Source: Enoplosus armatus (taxonomy: Eukaryota; Chordata; Actinopteri; Centrarchiformes; Enoplosidae). From it: DNA of 64,000 bases. Positions 22,606 through 35,800 of the stretch are shown piece after piece; within the stretch, counting starts at the first letter, position 1, and every line of letters begins with the position of its first letter. The stretch lies in assembly GCF_043641665.1 (NCBI RefSeq), contig NC_092184.1, forward strand, positions 997,001 to 1,061,000. The letters are read 5' to 3'. The notes under the pieces are model-generated. The model saw nothing but the letters and a program-made list of their open reading frames with translations, was not told the DNA's origin and ran no database searches. The position numbers and the translations under genes were made by a program.

Positions 22606-23833
22606 ATCCACCTGATCCAGCTCCGTGGCAACTTCAACTCACTGATGAGGACCCTGAGATGTGGTTAAAAGCTCAGGAAAAAGCAAGTATACAGGCCCTG
22701 AGTTTGATTCTTTTGTCAAACAAAACCTGCCCCCATAGATACAGAACTATTAGTGTACACAAGAACTCCACCAAGCAAGCATATGTAACCATTGGAGAAC
22801 TATTTGCACACTGGTATGCCAGTTATGTTATGTGTTGTAAGGTCTGACACTGGTAATAAGTTGTGTATCAGATGGACGCTAAATCGAGCGGAGTTGCAGT
22901 TTGACAGAGTTTCGGCGCATTATTGTTCTAGATTAGATTATACAGTGTTCTCCACTTTGCCAGGAATTAAATCCTGGCGGGAAATTGTATTCATTTATTT
23001 GTCTGTTTACAGTTTTGATGGACTTCAGGCTCCCCCAAATCCCAGAAAGATTATGACAAAGAATGAATATTAAGACTCTGCGTCCTCAAAGTTTGCTAAA
23101 GCCCTGATACTAATTTGTGTGTATAAATGTGTGTGAATCTGTAACTCGACACAGTTAGACAAACTGCTTTGTACGGTGCAGCATAGACCTTGAGGAGAAA
23201 GTACACACAAATGAAGGGTAACAGAATACAATTTGAACTCACCTTAATGTAACCTTGAGCTTTCCAGTATAAATCCTTACACAGCAGCCTTTGCCATGCC
23301 GTTTGCATGGCTATTTTTAATTTTAAAGTGTTGATGGAAATGAATCCCGTTGAGCCTGGTAAAGGAGAATAGGCTGACCACACATATTGAGCCAGTCTAT
23401 CTGAAACTGGCATTGTGCTATGTGGCTACAAAGGCTGGCAATGTACAGTGCAACAAAGATTTCAAAACACAATGGGGGTGGGGTTGGGGGGGTGGGGTGG
23501 GGAGGGGGGGGGTTCCTTTTCTGAACAGCCGGGAACAGTCAAACAAAGCGTATGGAACAAGCTAGAAACGGGACACAATGCAGGCTTATGCAAAGGTTCT
23601 GTATTTAGCCAGCTTGAAAAGTACAAGTTAAGAGAGGAATAAATCATTCTACATTTCCCTTGTTTTCCAGATGATGCCTCAAACGCTTTCAAATCAGAGG
23701 ACGGGGCAATGAGGTTTCAGCTGGAGCTAGGAGCGTAGCTCTCCGTCTAATCAAAATACAGTGGCTCAGTGCTTTCAGTGTAATCCAAGAGAATTCCAGT
23801 CCAAAGTGCTGTAGAGCCTAACATAGAGTCAGT

Positions 23834-23837
<4 letters not shown>

Positions 23838-23873
<36 letters not shown>
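23838..23873. repeat. (TA)n microsatellite
   Basis: About eighteen TA units. Confidence 0.97.
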
Positions 23874-23875
<2 letters not shown>

Positions 23876-24573
23876 AATGTCCTCTGGACGTGGTCATTGT
23901 TGGTAGTATGTAGGTTTCAGAAATGTTACGTCCAGGAATCCAGTCCACTTCCACAATACAACAATCACAGTAAACATTCTCCAGGGCTTTGTCAGCGGTG
24001 GTCGTTTTAATGACCATTGCCCTGGAAATGTTTATAGCATCTTCATCGGCACCTGCTCCACGGAATCATCCGCAGCCCCTAAAACTCCCAAACTAATGCA
24101 GGGGGACACTGGTCTAGAAGTGGTCTAGAAGCGGTCCACCAGCGGCAAACTGTGCGCTTTGCTCCGGGCTGGAATTCAGTTGTCACTCAATGCAGATTTA
24201 GTGAAAGGCTGGATTAGGTTCAGCACGTTAGAACAAAACCAAACAACACAGGTCAGCCAGCGTAGTCTAGCTGACCTGACCTAGCTAGTGTCGATTTATG
24301 ATCTCATAATTCATGTCTCACAGTTCTGTTCTTTATGTGTACACCCTGTTGGCTTCCCTTACAGAATACAGAAAACTGTCAGCTCGTTTTCATATGCATG
24401 ACTCCAGCACCCTGTGTAGCCTCTGCGGGATGGACAGCGAGGACAGGTTTTGGCTTTAGTCTCTGTACTGAGCAGACAGGATGGTACCAAACCTGGCAAC
24501 CCCACTGTGACCTCAGGAAGCCGCACACAGTCAATGCTCTCTGCTGCTGTTTGCCAGGAAATTGTTCCTGTAA

Positions 24574-24593
24574 CCCCCCCCCCCCCCCCCCCC
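24574..24593. repeat. poly(C) run of 20
   Basis: Twenty uninterrupted C residues. Confidence 0.97.
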
Positions 24594-24879
24594 TTAAACC
24601 ACAAACTGTCATTTTTACTTTTCTGTTTCTGTACGGATTAAACAAACCTCGTGCAACGCATTAATGAGTGAGCTTAAGAGGTGTACATAGGTGTATTTTT
24701 TTTTTTTTAGTCAGCTAGCTGCATGGCTCTATGGGTGACAGAGAATGAACCCCTCTCGACCTACCGCTGGCGACACCATGAGTGTTGACATTTGCGATAT
24801 TCGAGGTTCCTAAATCAGAATCAGAATCAGAATCAGGAATGACTTATCAATCTGTCACCACCAACAGATGGTTCACTTA

Positions 24880-25280
24880 TTCAGTGAAGTATTTCAACAT
24901 CTGACTTGATGGACTGGCACAAAATGTTGTACAGACCGTCATGGATCGAGTATCCCACCGGCTTGAGCGACCCCCCCGACTTTTTCTCTTGTGCCACCAG
25001 CAGGTTGAGATTTATGTCTGTTATTTAAATATCTCGCCAGCTACTTGGTGGATTTAAATTTGACACAGACATTCAGTGTCCCTAGAGGATTAATATGATA
25101 TATGCTATATATAGATATATAGCAAAACTATGACATTCCAATCAGCCTCTGCTGCACTTTGTTTTTCGGGCCAACTTGCAAATGTTAGCATGCCGTTAGC
25201 ACACGCTAAACTGGTGACAGTGATGAACATTGGACCTGCTAAACATCAGTATGCTAGCATTGTCATTATGCACATGTCAT
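24880..25280 (+). mobile_element. common teleost non-autonomous repeat (TTAGCATGC type)
   Basis: The order of words is that of a very abundant fish repeat: TTCAACATCTGACTTGATGG, GACATTCAGTGTCCC, GACATTCCAATCAGCCTC, CAAATGTTAGCATGC, CACGCTAAACTGGTGA, CCTGCTAAACATCAG, TGCTAGCATTGTCATTATG. No coding capacity is visible. The family assignment is from general knowledge of teleost genomes, not from a search. Confidence 0.65.
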
Positions 25281-25818
25281 ACCCCTTTTAGACGGCGGAC
25301 ACACGCCGTTCTCAACATTTGCTGGATGCATTCATACGAGGCAGCTGTCACTTCTCACTGTTGTAACCGCCCGTACACTTCAACGATAAGCCACAGAATT
25401 ACACGGGATCGAGTTGACCCGTTCAGATCTGTGGCACTGAATGAGGTATTTGCAGTTAAATGCACCGCTGCGCTAAAGTAAAGCCTCACATGCTAGCTGT
25501 TTTCCCCCACTGCCTCCTACGCTAGGCTAACCACGCCCTGACATCGGACATTTGTGAGATCGATATCCATCTTCCCCTCTCTTGGATTGCAAGTGAATTG
25601 GCACTCAGCCACTGGCAGTTTCCCAGTGATAAGACTTGTAGCTTTGACTTGCACTGCGTTCGCTAACATGTCTGTCCTCAGGGCAAAAATAAAGTCAAAC
25701 AAAATAGAATTACGTAAAATGTCTTTCCCTCCCTCGTCCTTGCCGTCACAATGAACGACTTTGTGGACTGAAACACACAGTTAAAGACAAAAAAGGCGCT
25801 AGTTTCAAATTCAAATTG

Positions 25819-26160
25819 TAGAGCTGCAACAATTAGTCGACTGATCAATTAGCCGATCGACAGAAAATGAATTGGCAACTAATTTGATAATCGATTAATA
25901 CTTTGAAATCAGCTTCTCAAATGTGATGTTGATGCTTGTCTTGCTCTTCTTTGTCACACATGATAGTCAACGTCTGTGTGCTTTGGACTATCGGTCAGAC
26001 AAATCAAGACATCTGAAGACGTCACCTTGAAATCTTTCATTGTTTTCTGTCATTTTATAGACAAAAAAACATTTCGTCAAGAAAATAATCAGCAGATTCA
26101 CCGATAACAATCGAAAAGCAATCCTGAGTCGCAGAAAAACAACCAAAGTTTTTCTAGGGC
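25819..26160 (+). mobile_element. teleost MITE (GATTAGTCGATTAATCGA type)
   Basis: It starts TAGAGCTGCAACAATTAGTC, carries ATAATCGATTAATAC and ends in a degenerate CTAGGGCTC. This is the layout of an abundant fish MITE whose ends read TAGAGCTGCAAC and its complement. The right end is decayed. The element lies about 600 bp upstream of the vezf1 start. Confidence 0.65.
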
Positions 26161-26741
26161 TCAGTTAGTATGATGTTCAATTAAACATTTCATCCAGGCA
26201 CCAGTATTGAGAGACAGACAGTTTTCTTAATAACTTATACTTAACTTTTTTCATTAACTACTTAGCTACTATATGTAGCTTTACTAATATGCCGATATAT
26301 CGCCTGTACTCCTGTTCCTCTCTGGGAGTGCTGGAAGTTTGCTCTTTTTGTACCTTTGAAGATAAAACCTGGTTTTTCCCTCATTATCCACTGAATGGAA
26401 AGTGTGTTTATTCTTTTTAAGTATTTCTAAAGACAAAGATGATCGCCTGCGTACAATATTTTAGGACATAATACTATCTTGGTGGAGGATTTTTCTTTCT
26501 ATATAATTCATTGTTTTTTTATGAAAACGCATTGTCATTCATTATGTGAGAGCACCACGTTTTTATTGTGAAACTTAATCTTTTTTTTTTTTGTCTGACA
26601 GCAGTGTCTCTTGGAGGGGGTTTGTAATGAAAATGGAAATATTTGAAATTGGATTTCTTGAGAAGTCCAGACGTCCTAAAAAAAAAAAAAAGTCCACTGG
26701 ACTTGGTTCAGCCCTGGGGGTTACAGGAAGTTGTAGCTGCC

Positions 26742-26774
26742 ATGTTTAGCTGCTTTGTTGTAGATTCCTTGTAG
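26742..26774 (+). other. short upstream ORF in the vezf1 5' leader
   Basis: A 10-codon ORF (ATG at 26742, TAG at 26772-26774) ends 39 nt before the vezf1 start codon. If the transcript starts further upstream, it could lower translation. The transcription start is not known; an ETS-like ACAGGAAGT lies at about 26722-26730, so the ATG may lie close to the start site. Confidence 0.35.
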
Positions 26775-26813
26775 GTTTCCTGCAGATTTTAGCCTGTGTT
26801 GCCAAGTGTTGCA

Positions 26814-29800
26814 ATGGAACCGAGCTGGAGTACGTTTTTATTCCAAGTAAGTGGCACAGTACAACAATACCCCGAGAAACTGCATGAACGCTTTCGAAAT
26901 GGCGTAAACGTTGTCAGCGAAATATTTTTTTTAATATCACTTTCTGAAATGAATTAGAGTTAGCCAAGCAAAACAAAGGTGTTAGCGTTAGCCTGCTAGC
27001 TTGCTCCGCTGTGTGGGTTGCTGTAGCAAACTGCTAGCCAGCCTTATCGAACCCGAGACCTCCGGCTGTGTCTGGTCTACAGAGACTCTCCAAGGCCGCC
27101 TCCTTTGTGTTGGTTAAATTATCTAAACTGTATATCATGTCACAGTGTGATGTTTGCCTCAATTCGCACGGAATCGCCGCGAAGCTAATTTCTGGTGCCA
27201 CTGCTGTTGATGCGCGCGCGCTAGCGAGTTAGCTAGTAGGTCGCTAAATTGCTATTGCATGTAGGTATGCTAAGCTAAATGGCTAACGGGTTAGCTAACC
27301 CTGGCACTTTTCTCGTCAGCACCACAGCAATCCTCGCCACAATGCAGAAACCGATCATCGGTAGGCAGTGATTTATCGCGAACTTGGCCTTCTGTTTCAT
27401 GAAGTAAGGCAACTGAAGGTTGTTGTTTTTTTTACAAACGTTACATCAGACACCCGAGCATTAACGAGAAGTTGGCTAACGCTAACACTGTAAATTGCAG
27501 GTTACCTAGCACGCGGACAGCAGCGATTAAACCACACTTAAAAGACTCCAAACTTTCCTTTTTAACCGCAAATCTGGAGCCACGGATGGCGAATAAAAAT
27601 GTAAATTACGTAAACCCTCAGTCAAACATTGACCCGACACTTAAAAAACTTCTTTATGCCAGCTACCACGCAAACTTGAACGTGTAATGTGCTCTTTGTT
27701 TAGAAGGAGAAAAAAAACAACAAATACGCTATAGGATGTGCAACTTGTCGTGCGAACTTTTTTTGAATCGTAGGAAGGCACTCATTAGTCTGACACACAT
27801 CCTGTCCATCCAAGTACGTTAAGTGAAATGTTACGTTTATGTCCCTGCATGTCACGGTGGGTATGCAAGTAACGCTGCTTAAAGTATTCCAGGAGCTGAG
27901 ACATTATGAAAATAGAAGGGTGCCGAACAGTTAATCTAGTAAACAATAAACAGAGTTTATCAGCTCAAATAATCCGTAATTTTAAAATCAGTCTGTAATT
28001 ATAATTTGTGTTAACGGAGGTTTGGTAGAAGTCCTGGTCCTGACATACAGTAGCTGCTTGTATGACTTCAGTCAGTACTAACTGTCTCTGCTTGTTGACA
28101 ATAGAGCATAACTTATGACATCTAAATGCATATCAGAGGCTTTTCAGGCATAGCAAGAGTATCTATTGTTCTATTACCAACTGACTGGGAAGTTTGTGTC
28201 CCTTTTTTTTGGCCGTGCTGACAAAGTTCAATACAGTTTTGCTATTACAGAGGATAATATTGTGATTACAGTATGTAGCAGTTAGGTTGCAGTTCCCTGG
28301 AAGGCATAGGCATCGTAATAGGAAGAATAGTTTCTCCTGCTCCCTGAAAGTTGTCTTTTGAGAAATCCTATTAACGACGGTCATAAATTGCGTGGATATA
28401 CCCAGTTGTTCCAATTTTGTTTTTCCTAAAGCAAATTCTCCTTTCTTTTACTTGTGACATAAATATTGACACAGGAAAACCCGAGGGTCTTCTTGATATT
28501 ATGGGTTACATTCGGTCCATTGGTTCCACACTTTGCTGTTTCGTTCCTGATAAATCCACCGGTGATATGACGTAGGACACAAAATACTCCAGTCCACATG
28601 AGCCAGAGCTGTCAATTCAGACTTCTAACAGATTATGTGGTGTTTCATTGCTGCTGTGAGAAATAAGACACAGGACCAGGGTCACTGAGTGGACCCAAAA
28701 GTTTTCCAGGATTCACTGTATTAACTGAAATTCCTGATTTTATCCAGGAACTTGTTTAAAATGTAACATATAGCATAACTTCATTGATTGGGGCGTTACT
28801 GGCATGGCAGCAGAATGTAAAGCTGTGTGAGTGGATGTTTCTTACTTCAATGCTCGCTGGAACCTGTGGGTTACCTCTTTCTTAAAGTTGTTTTGTACAT
28901 AGCCTGACGCCAAGTTTTAGACTGACTGTTCATTTTGACATAATTACTGTTAACAGACTAATGTTTAGTGAATAAATGTATCTTCTGCTTTTGCTTGGTT
29001 CATTCATTTAGTGGGGTAAATTTACAATTGGTGAAATAACTTGGGTTTTTTTGTGAGCCTGATCACATCTGTAGTTTGTCAGTCAGTTTCAGATCAGAGC
29101 TGTTGTTGATCAGGAGATGACTGTCGGTAAGGTGAGGCTGAAAAGGGCTTTTTTGATTTTGAGAAAATAGTGACCCAATTTTGAGGAAGTATCTTTCAGG
29201 TTTGGCTGTATCACTATTATTGCAACTTTCTTGTGGGTTATTGTTAAATGTTGATGATTTGTTTGACTTTTTAAATTATATCACTTTTGTTGCCATTTCT
29301 GATGTAATACACTTGACAGCAAGACTCCATCAACAAAAACGATTTTTTTAACCTGGTTGCCACTTGTTTGAACCCCATTCACCAGTAGAGTTTCCAGGTG
29401 GTGGAAATGCTCCAATTGCCAGTTCCTATCATTGTCTATTAAAAAGTAAAATTGGATGGTTAATACAGGATTTTAAGTCATCCCCCTTTCTAGGTATTTT
29501 TTTAATTTTTTATCTGAAAGTGAAATGTTATGATTTCACACTTCAGACTGTTAGTCTGACTGCAAAACACAGGTTCACAGCCCGTAAACACTCACAGTGG
29601 CTGATTTCACAAAGCTTCAGTTGCCATGGTATTTGTCATACTTATATAGCAAGGCTCACCATATGTGTAGGCCGATACTTTTCTCCACTGCTAAAGAGGC
29701 GCAGCTGTTAGTGGTTAGTATTTGTGACAGTTTGGTTAAATGGCAGACATTGCCAGAATACCTTGAGTTGGTGTATAGGCGACTATTAGGAAGCTTATTA

Positions 29801-32800
29801 TTTAGGATTTAGGGTCCACTTGGTTCACCTCATGTGATGAAGCATCTAATGAACTTCTCTTGTTATTGTTCTCTAGGCGTTGTTATGATGGGGTTGGAGT
29901 TGCCGTTAGGCTATGGTACTCTGGGGACTGCCCCACTGTTGTTTATATCTTAACTCCTGTCCATATTGTAATTAACAAGATATTTTTGTAGAGTTGTGAT
30001 GATTTCTTTTTTGTGCCCTTACTATATTTATAACAAACAATTTTGGCAGTCAATTAGTAGCTAAGTAATATTTCTCAAAACAGCAGAAAAAACTCCTGTT
30101 AAAACAAGAAATCTTAAGGAAATCCAAAAAAAAATTTCAGTCAGAACTGTTGTCATCTGAGCTTTGTATTAAGACAATTGAAAGGCAGTATATAATGGCA
30201 TCACTCAGAGACAGATTTGCAGACATAACATTCTATCAAATGGGACTCCGTCATGGTGAATCCATACCCCGCCTTGCACTGAAAAAGACAATGGCTGGAT
30301 TAGTTTTATTTGTACTATTTCTTGTTAATTTCCATGCTCCTAACTCCTTTTCAGTACTATTTATCTTGGAAGGGACCTCACCCTTCACAACAGATTTGTA
30401 TCAAAATCATCAGAGCAGCGTGATAGAACAGCAGGCTGCTCTCCCTGTTCTTGCTGAGAAAGAGAGAGAGCATTTGGCTGTCTTTGACTTGCATACACAT
30501 ATGCTAGGAGAAATGCTAATTGCAGTAATGATTCTAGTCTGAGTCCTGCTACAGTGTGGCGGATATAAAAGCAAGTCGACAACCTGTGACGGCCCCCAGC
30601 TCTCCACCACGCTGTAACACATAGTGTGTCCGCCTTCACTAAGTAGGGACGTGGCCGGCAGCTGAACGGACGACCCCCCACCCCCCACCCCGAGGGCCAT
30701 AAGTGCATCAGTGCTTGGATTTGTGTCGTCCATAAAAGAACACAGTGGGGGAAAAAAGCAGCACTTGGGATCCTGGCCCCCTCAGACCACCCCCCCCCCC
30801 CTCCTGGCTGACTGGGTTGGGATGCTTGGCTGAACCTGAAAAGCCATGGGTCAGGTCTTTAACCCTGCCCAATGGCGATTACAGAAAAGAACAAGGCTGT
30901 CTCAATCGCCACGTCTCTGGGCTGACCTGTTGTAAAGTTGCTGGTTACAATGTGAATCTCTGCTTTCTCTCTGGCCAAAATATTCATACAAGCCCCCACC
31001 TTCTGTTCGTCCTATCCCTTTGGGGATCTGCCATGACCAATCGGACAATGCCTGCCAGCAGCTGCAGACTTAAGATGTCCTGCGTACACAGTTTTTTTTT
31101 TTAAACTTTTTTTTTTTTTTTTTTTACTGCTGTTGGGTTACATTTTCTGTGCTTGTCATTGCTTTATTTATTTGAGCGGCACATTTCATCAGTCTGTTGT
31201 TGCGAGTACCATTTTCCTTGCTGTGGTGAGCTGGGGCGACGGCATCAAAGCAAAGGATATCAACAGACTGAATAAACTCATAAAAAAGGCTGGGTCTGTC
31301 ATTGGATCCAAGTTTTTAAGCTGGTACTTATCTTTTTAGTTCCTCTTCACATCAGGCCAGAACACTTGTATATACCTGATCACTTAAATCTATCAGGATT
31401 GCTTTTAAACTGGACTTTCTTTTATTTTATTCTATTACTATTATATTATTATGCTCTTTGCACACTAGAGTTATTCATCTTCAGCACCTTGTGCCTTCAT
31501 CTTGCACCTTATTTATGACCGGACTATCAGTCAATAACCCTACTTATCCATTCACTAGTCTTTATCCTTCTGCAGAAGACCTGCTCCACAGTCCTTCCCC
31601 AAAGCAATTAAGTTGCAGTTTGGAGTTATTGTAGAAGGCTAATCTGAATGTACTATGAATCTGACACAGAACTGCCTCCTGTGGTTATGATGTACAGAGT
31701 TACTGGTATATTAGGAGCAATCCCGTACAATCTAATGTAGTCCAATACATGAAACGACCTCTTCGTACATGAAGACATATTAGACACCTTTCTCCTTTTT
31801 AATGCAGTCCAGTTTAACACGTAGCCCCTCAGAAAGGTTACGACATGCTTCCTTGTTCTGAGGAGCGTGGTGAGGTTTTTACATTCTCCTTTTGATACTT
31901 AATCCATCCCATTTGCCAAATTGGATTTATTAGCATATCCCAGTATGGACCTTTTCCCTGCCAATACTCTTGGCTACTTTTAACCACATAATAAAGCAGC
32001 ACAGTGCACAGCCTAAAGTCGGCCTTCAGTAATAATTGTAAAGCAATCTGTTCAACAGCTTAATAGCTCAGAATTATGAAAATAAAGTCTTTTCTCTTAT
32101 TATTTTGTGAAGTGACAGTGTTTTTCTGCTGTTTTGATGGCTAATATTTTACACTCTGGAGCAAAAACACTTTATTGGTCCTTTGCTTTATATGTAGTTT
32201 GAGGGTGTGTTTTAATATCGTTTTACATGGCTCTCTCTTTCTCATTACAGCAGGCCAATGAGGCTCTGCATCACCAGCACCAAGTAGCCGGGAACAGCCT
32301 CCTGCCTTTGCTCAATTCTGGAACGGAGCCACCTGATCAGAAACCGGTGCTGCCCATTCCCTTGGACCAGAAACCCCCCGTCAGTGCTGCAGAACTTCTT
32401 AAAGACAATGTAGCTAGTGGGACTGGGGGAGGAGGTGGCGGAGGGCCTCCACTTGCCATAGTCAAAAAAGAGCCTAAATCAAAGACGCCCTTTATCTGTG
32501 GCTACTGCAACAAGGCTTTCCGTGACAGCTACCACCTGCGGCGGCACGAGTCTTGCCACACTGGCATTAAGATGGTTTCGCGGCCTAAGAAGACACAAAC
32601 AGCCCCCACAATGGTGCCACTCATATCCACTGTACCACGCGAGAATAGTGGAAACCCTTCATACATTACTACTGTAGCTGGTATCCTGACTACAGCCACC
32701 ACATCAACATCCACAGGCACTAGCATCATGACCCCAATGCAACACCAACAGCAGCAGAGCATCCCCAAGAAGCCCCCCAAACCGGTGAAAAAGAATCACG

Positions 32801-35800
32801 GCTGCGACATGTGTGGCAAGGCCTTCAGAGATGTGTACCACCTCAACCGCCACAAGCTGTCGCACTCTGACGAGAAGCCGTTTGAGTGTCCCATCTGCCA
32901 GCAGAGGTTCAAGAGGAAGGATCGTATGACATACCATGTTCGCTCCCATGATGGCGGAGTTCACAAGCCTTACATCTGCTCTGTCTGTGGGAAGGGCTTC
33001 TCCAGGTATGTGGGCATCACGCAGTTGTTGCACTTAGGGGCAGTATATTTGTTAATACCTATTTGAGCCTACCCTAAAACACTTTTAAAAAAAATTGGTT
33101 GGAAAAAACAAATAGTAATAATTGATATTTGATGTTTTATTTTTTTCGTGAGCTACTTGATCCAAATGCTGAGGGTCCTGATTCGAAAGTATTACATTTT
33201 TTAAGCTTAAATTATTGATTTGATGAATGAGTTAAGTTAAACCGGAGAATGCAACTCCTGACATTGACGTAGCGTGATCCACTAGAGAGAAGACCTACCA
33301 CTCTGTTGGAGTAAAACTTCAATCCACTTGCGGATGTACAGTGGTGGAGGTTCTTCCCTTACAAAATCTTTGGCTCTGCACAGACACCGGCATGCAGAGA
33401 GCGTGCAACTCTAACCTACACAAACAATATGCAAACGTTTATCACATTTTGTGTTATGTTTAAAGATAAATAACACCCCAGTTATTGTTACTTATTATCT
33501 TTCATAGAAAATAAATCGGCACAACTCTTACATTACATTCAAAGATTAGATGAACTGCTTGTGTCATACCTGTCAACCAAACCTGACGTGGTCAACATCA
33601 TGACTGAAATGTTTATCATGATAACATTTTCCTGCCATAGTACCCAGCCATAATCTGTTATGCGTGTGAAATGATGCTGCTAGTAAAGCCAAAGCTGAAG
33701 GATTCCCATTTTCTTCCTCGTCTTCATCTCACTCTGCAGACCTGATCACCTAAGCTGTCACGTCAAGCATGTCCATTCCTCAGAGAGGCCATTTAAGTGC
33801 CAAGTAACGGTAAGAGTCACGACTCCCGTCTCCTTTCTGCATATTGCTTTCATGTTTGCTCTAAGTTTAGACATGTGCCATTATTTATACATGGTGATCA
33901 ACATCATTGAGAACGGCCAGATCAGATTCGACAACATAAGCTGCCACCCAGAAGCTACTACTTGGACAGCCTAGTCAATTTCACAGTACGGAGCTCTGCT
34001 CAAAGAAAATGAATGAGTTCTCATGCTTTACACCAACAATGATAATGTTATGTAGTGGCCAAGTTGGTCCTGAATTTGTGACCTCCAAGAAAGTTTGAAG
34101 TGGCAGCAATGCAGCATGATCTTGAAAGCCGTTGCCCACCTATCTACACATTTTGGTACAGCCACTCTAGTGATGTCCTATGTGTGCTTTTGTTCATATC
34201 AGATTAAATTAATAAATCTCTAATTTTTTCTTTTGTTGATGTAAGAATCTCAGTCCCATGGTCAGGTTCCTCAGGTGTTCAGAGTAATAAACAATATTCA
34301 CTGGTTTCCTGTCCCAGGCCTGTACCTCCGCCTTCGCTACCAAAGACCGTCTGCGCTCCCACATGATCAGGCATGAAGGCAAAGTGACCTGCAACATCTG
34401 TGGCAAAATGCTAAGCGCTGCCTACATCACAAGTCACCTCAAGACGCATGGCCAGGCCAGCTTCAGCAACCCATGTAACAATAAAGGTAGGCCACATGTC
34501 TCCTTTTTCTCTTGTAGCTCCTCACTACGTTTCCCACTTAAACACTTAAAAAACAATAGCCAAGTTCGAACTGTGACATGAAAACCCCAGCCACTCGTCT
34601 GTAAACTTCCTGAAGCCATTAACATATTTGATACATTATTTGTCACGATACTGATGTTTTTCGATCAATACCCCTCTCATTGAGCAGTGATTTCATGTAC
34701 AGTGGAACTGAGCCACAGACTACCTCTGCCTTAATGGCTCCTCCAGAGGTTTGTTTTTGTTTTTAGCACTAACTACTGGCTGATATTCCTTTTTTTCCAT
34801 CTACACAATGTAAACCAAAAATATTATAATATTTGAAATGATACGATCCCGTGGTCATATTTGTTTGTTGTATGGCGCCTCACACCAGACGCAGAGCAGA
34901 CTAGAGCTAGATTGACTGGCCATCTTTTTCCGTTCCGCGTCTGGTGTAAATGCAGCATCATGTCAGGGCAACCACCTGCTTCTCAGAATGGAATTTTTTT
35001 TGGCTCAGGTGCTTTGAAAGGGCTTGAATTTTACTCTTAAAAACCTGTACGAACCCTGTAAAGTATTTCAGGTTTCATACATTATTGGTACTATTCAACT
35101 TTTAAAGCCAGCTGTCCAATTTAGCGTCAGCTTTTAAACATCCAGCATTCACACCGCATTTTCTCCAGAAATTGCCTTCTCTAGTTAACGTAAGCATTTT
35201 CTGCAATAATCACTTAAATGTGAAGAAGTGGGGAGTTAATATGTACTGAGGTAGGATATATCACAGAACAAACATGACCATCAAAGATGACAGTAAGTAT
35301 AAAATGACAAAACTCTGTACATTTAAACGTCACAAAATGAAGTTTCTTTACATAACTACAAAACTACCTTTTCACACAGGGCTGATGTCTCTCTGAACGC
35401 TGCCTTATTTAACTGATACGCATGCTCCATGTTGCAAGTGTTAAATCAGACAAGATGATGTGCGCCTGACTGGTCCTCACTAGTTTGCTGGTCAGTTAGT
35501 GTAATCACGGTGGGGCATTGGTAAAAATGCTCTGGAGATAGATTTGTCTTCAGTGAACTTTATTGCAAACTTCATGCGCTGTGCAACATTGACACTTTGA
35601 GACAGGTGACTGGTTTTCCATTGGTGTGGTTCTATAACCATAAAAAATAAAGAACATAAATGAATGTCGATCTGTATGTGAAGTATTGTATACAAACTGC
35701 AGCCTACCCCACAGCATATACTAGCATTATGTACATAATTAGCAAGCTACCAGCTAGTGGCCGTTTTAAATCAAATTTAACTCATTATGTCAATTGTTCC

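Larger units (their letters stand above)
21851..24880. other. intergenic DNA between connexin and vezf1
   Basis: No exon recognised. It contains C runs at 22585-22605 and 24574-24593, a G-rich patch near 23475-23513 and a (TA)n run at 23838-23873. A fragment of the AATCAGAATCAGAATCAG type lies at 24812-24838. Confidence 0.55.

Noticed and set aside
30150..30542. 130-codon ORF in vezf1 intron 1
   Set aside because: No recognisable domain and no splice logic; expected by chance in AT-rich intron of this length.
32227..32253. ATG and MALSFSLQ reading into vezf1 exon 2
   Set aside because: These codons are the intron's polypyrimidine tract; the true start is the exon at 26814, and the acceptor is at 32250 or 32253.
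33006..33063. Coding extension after the fourth zinc finger to a stop at 33063
   Set aside because: It is read-through of intron 2 past the GTATGT donor and breaks finger 4, which continues at 33740.
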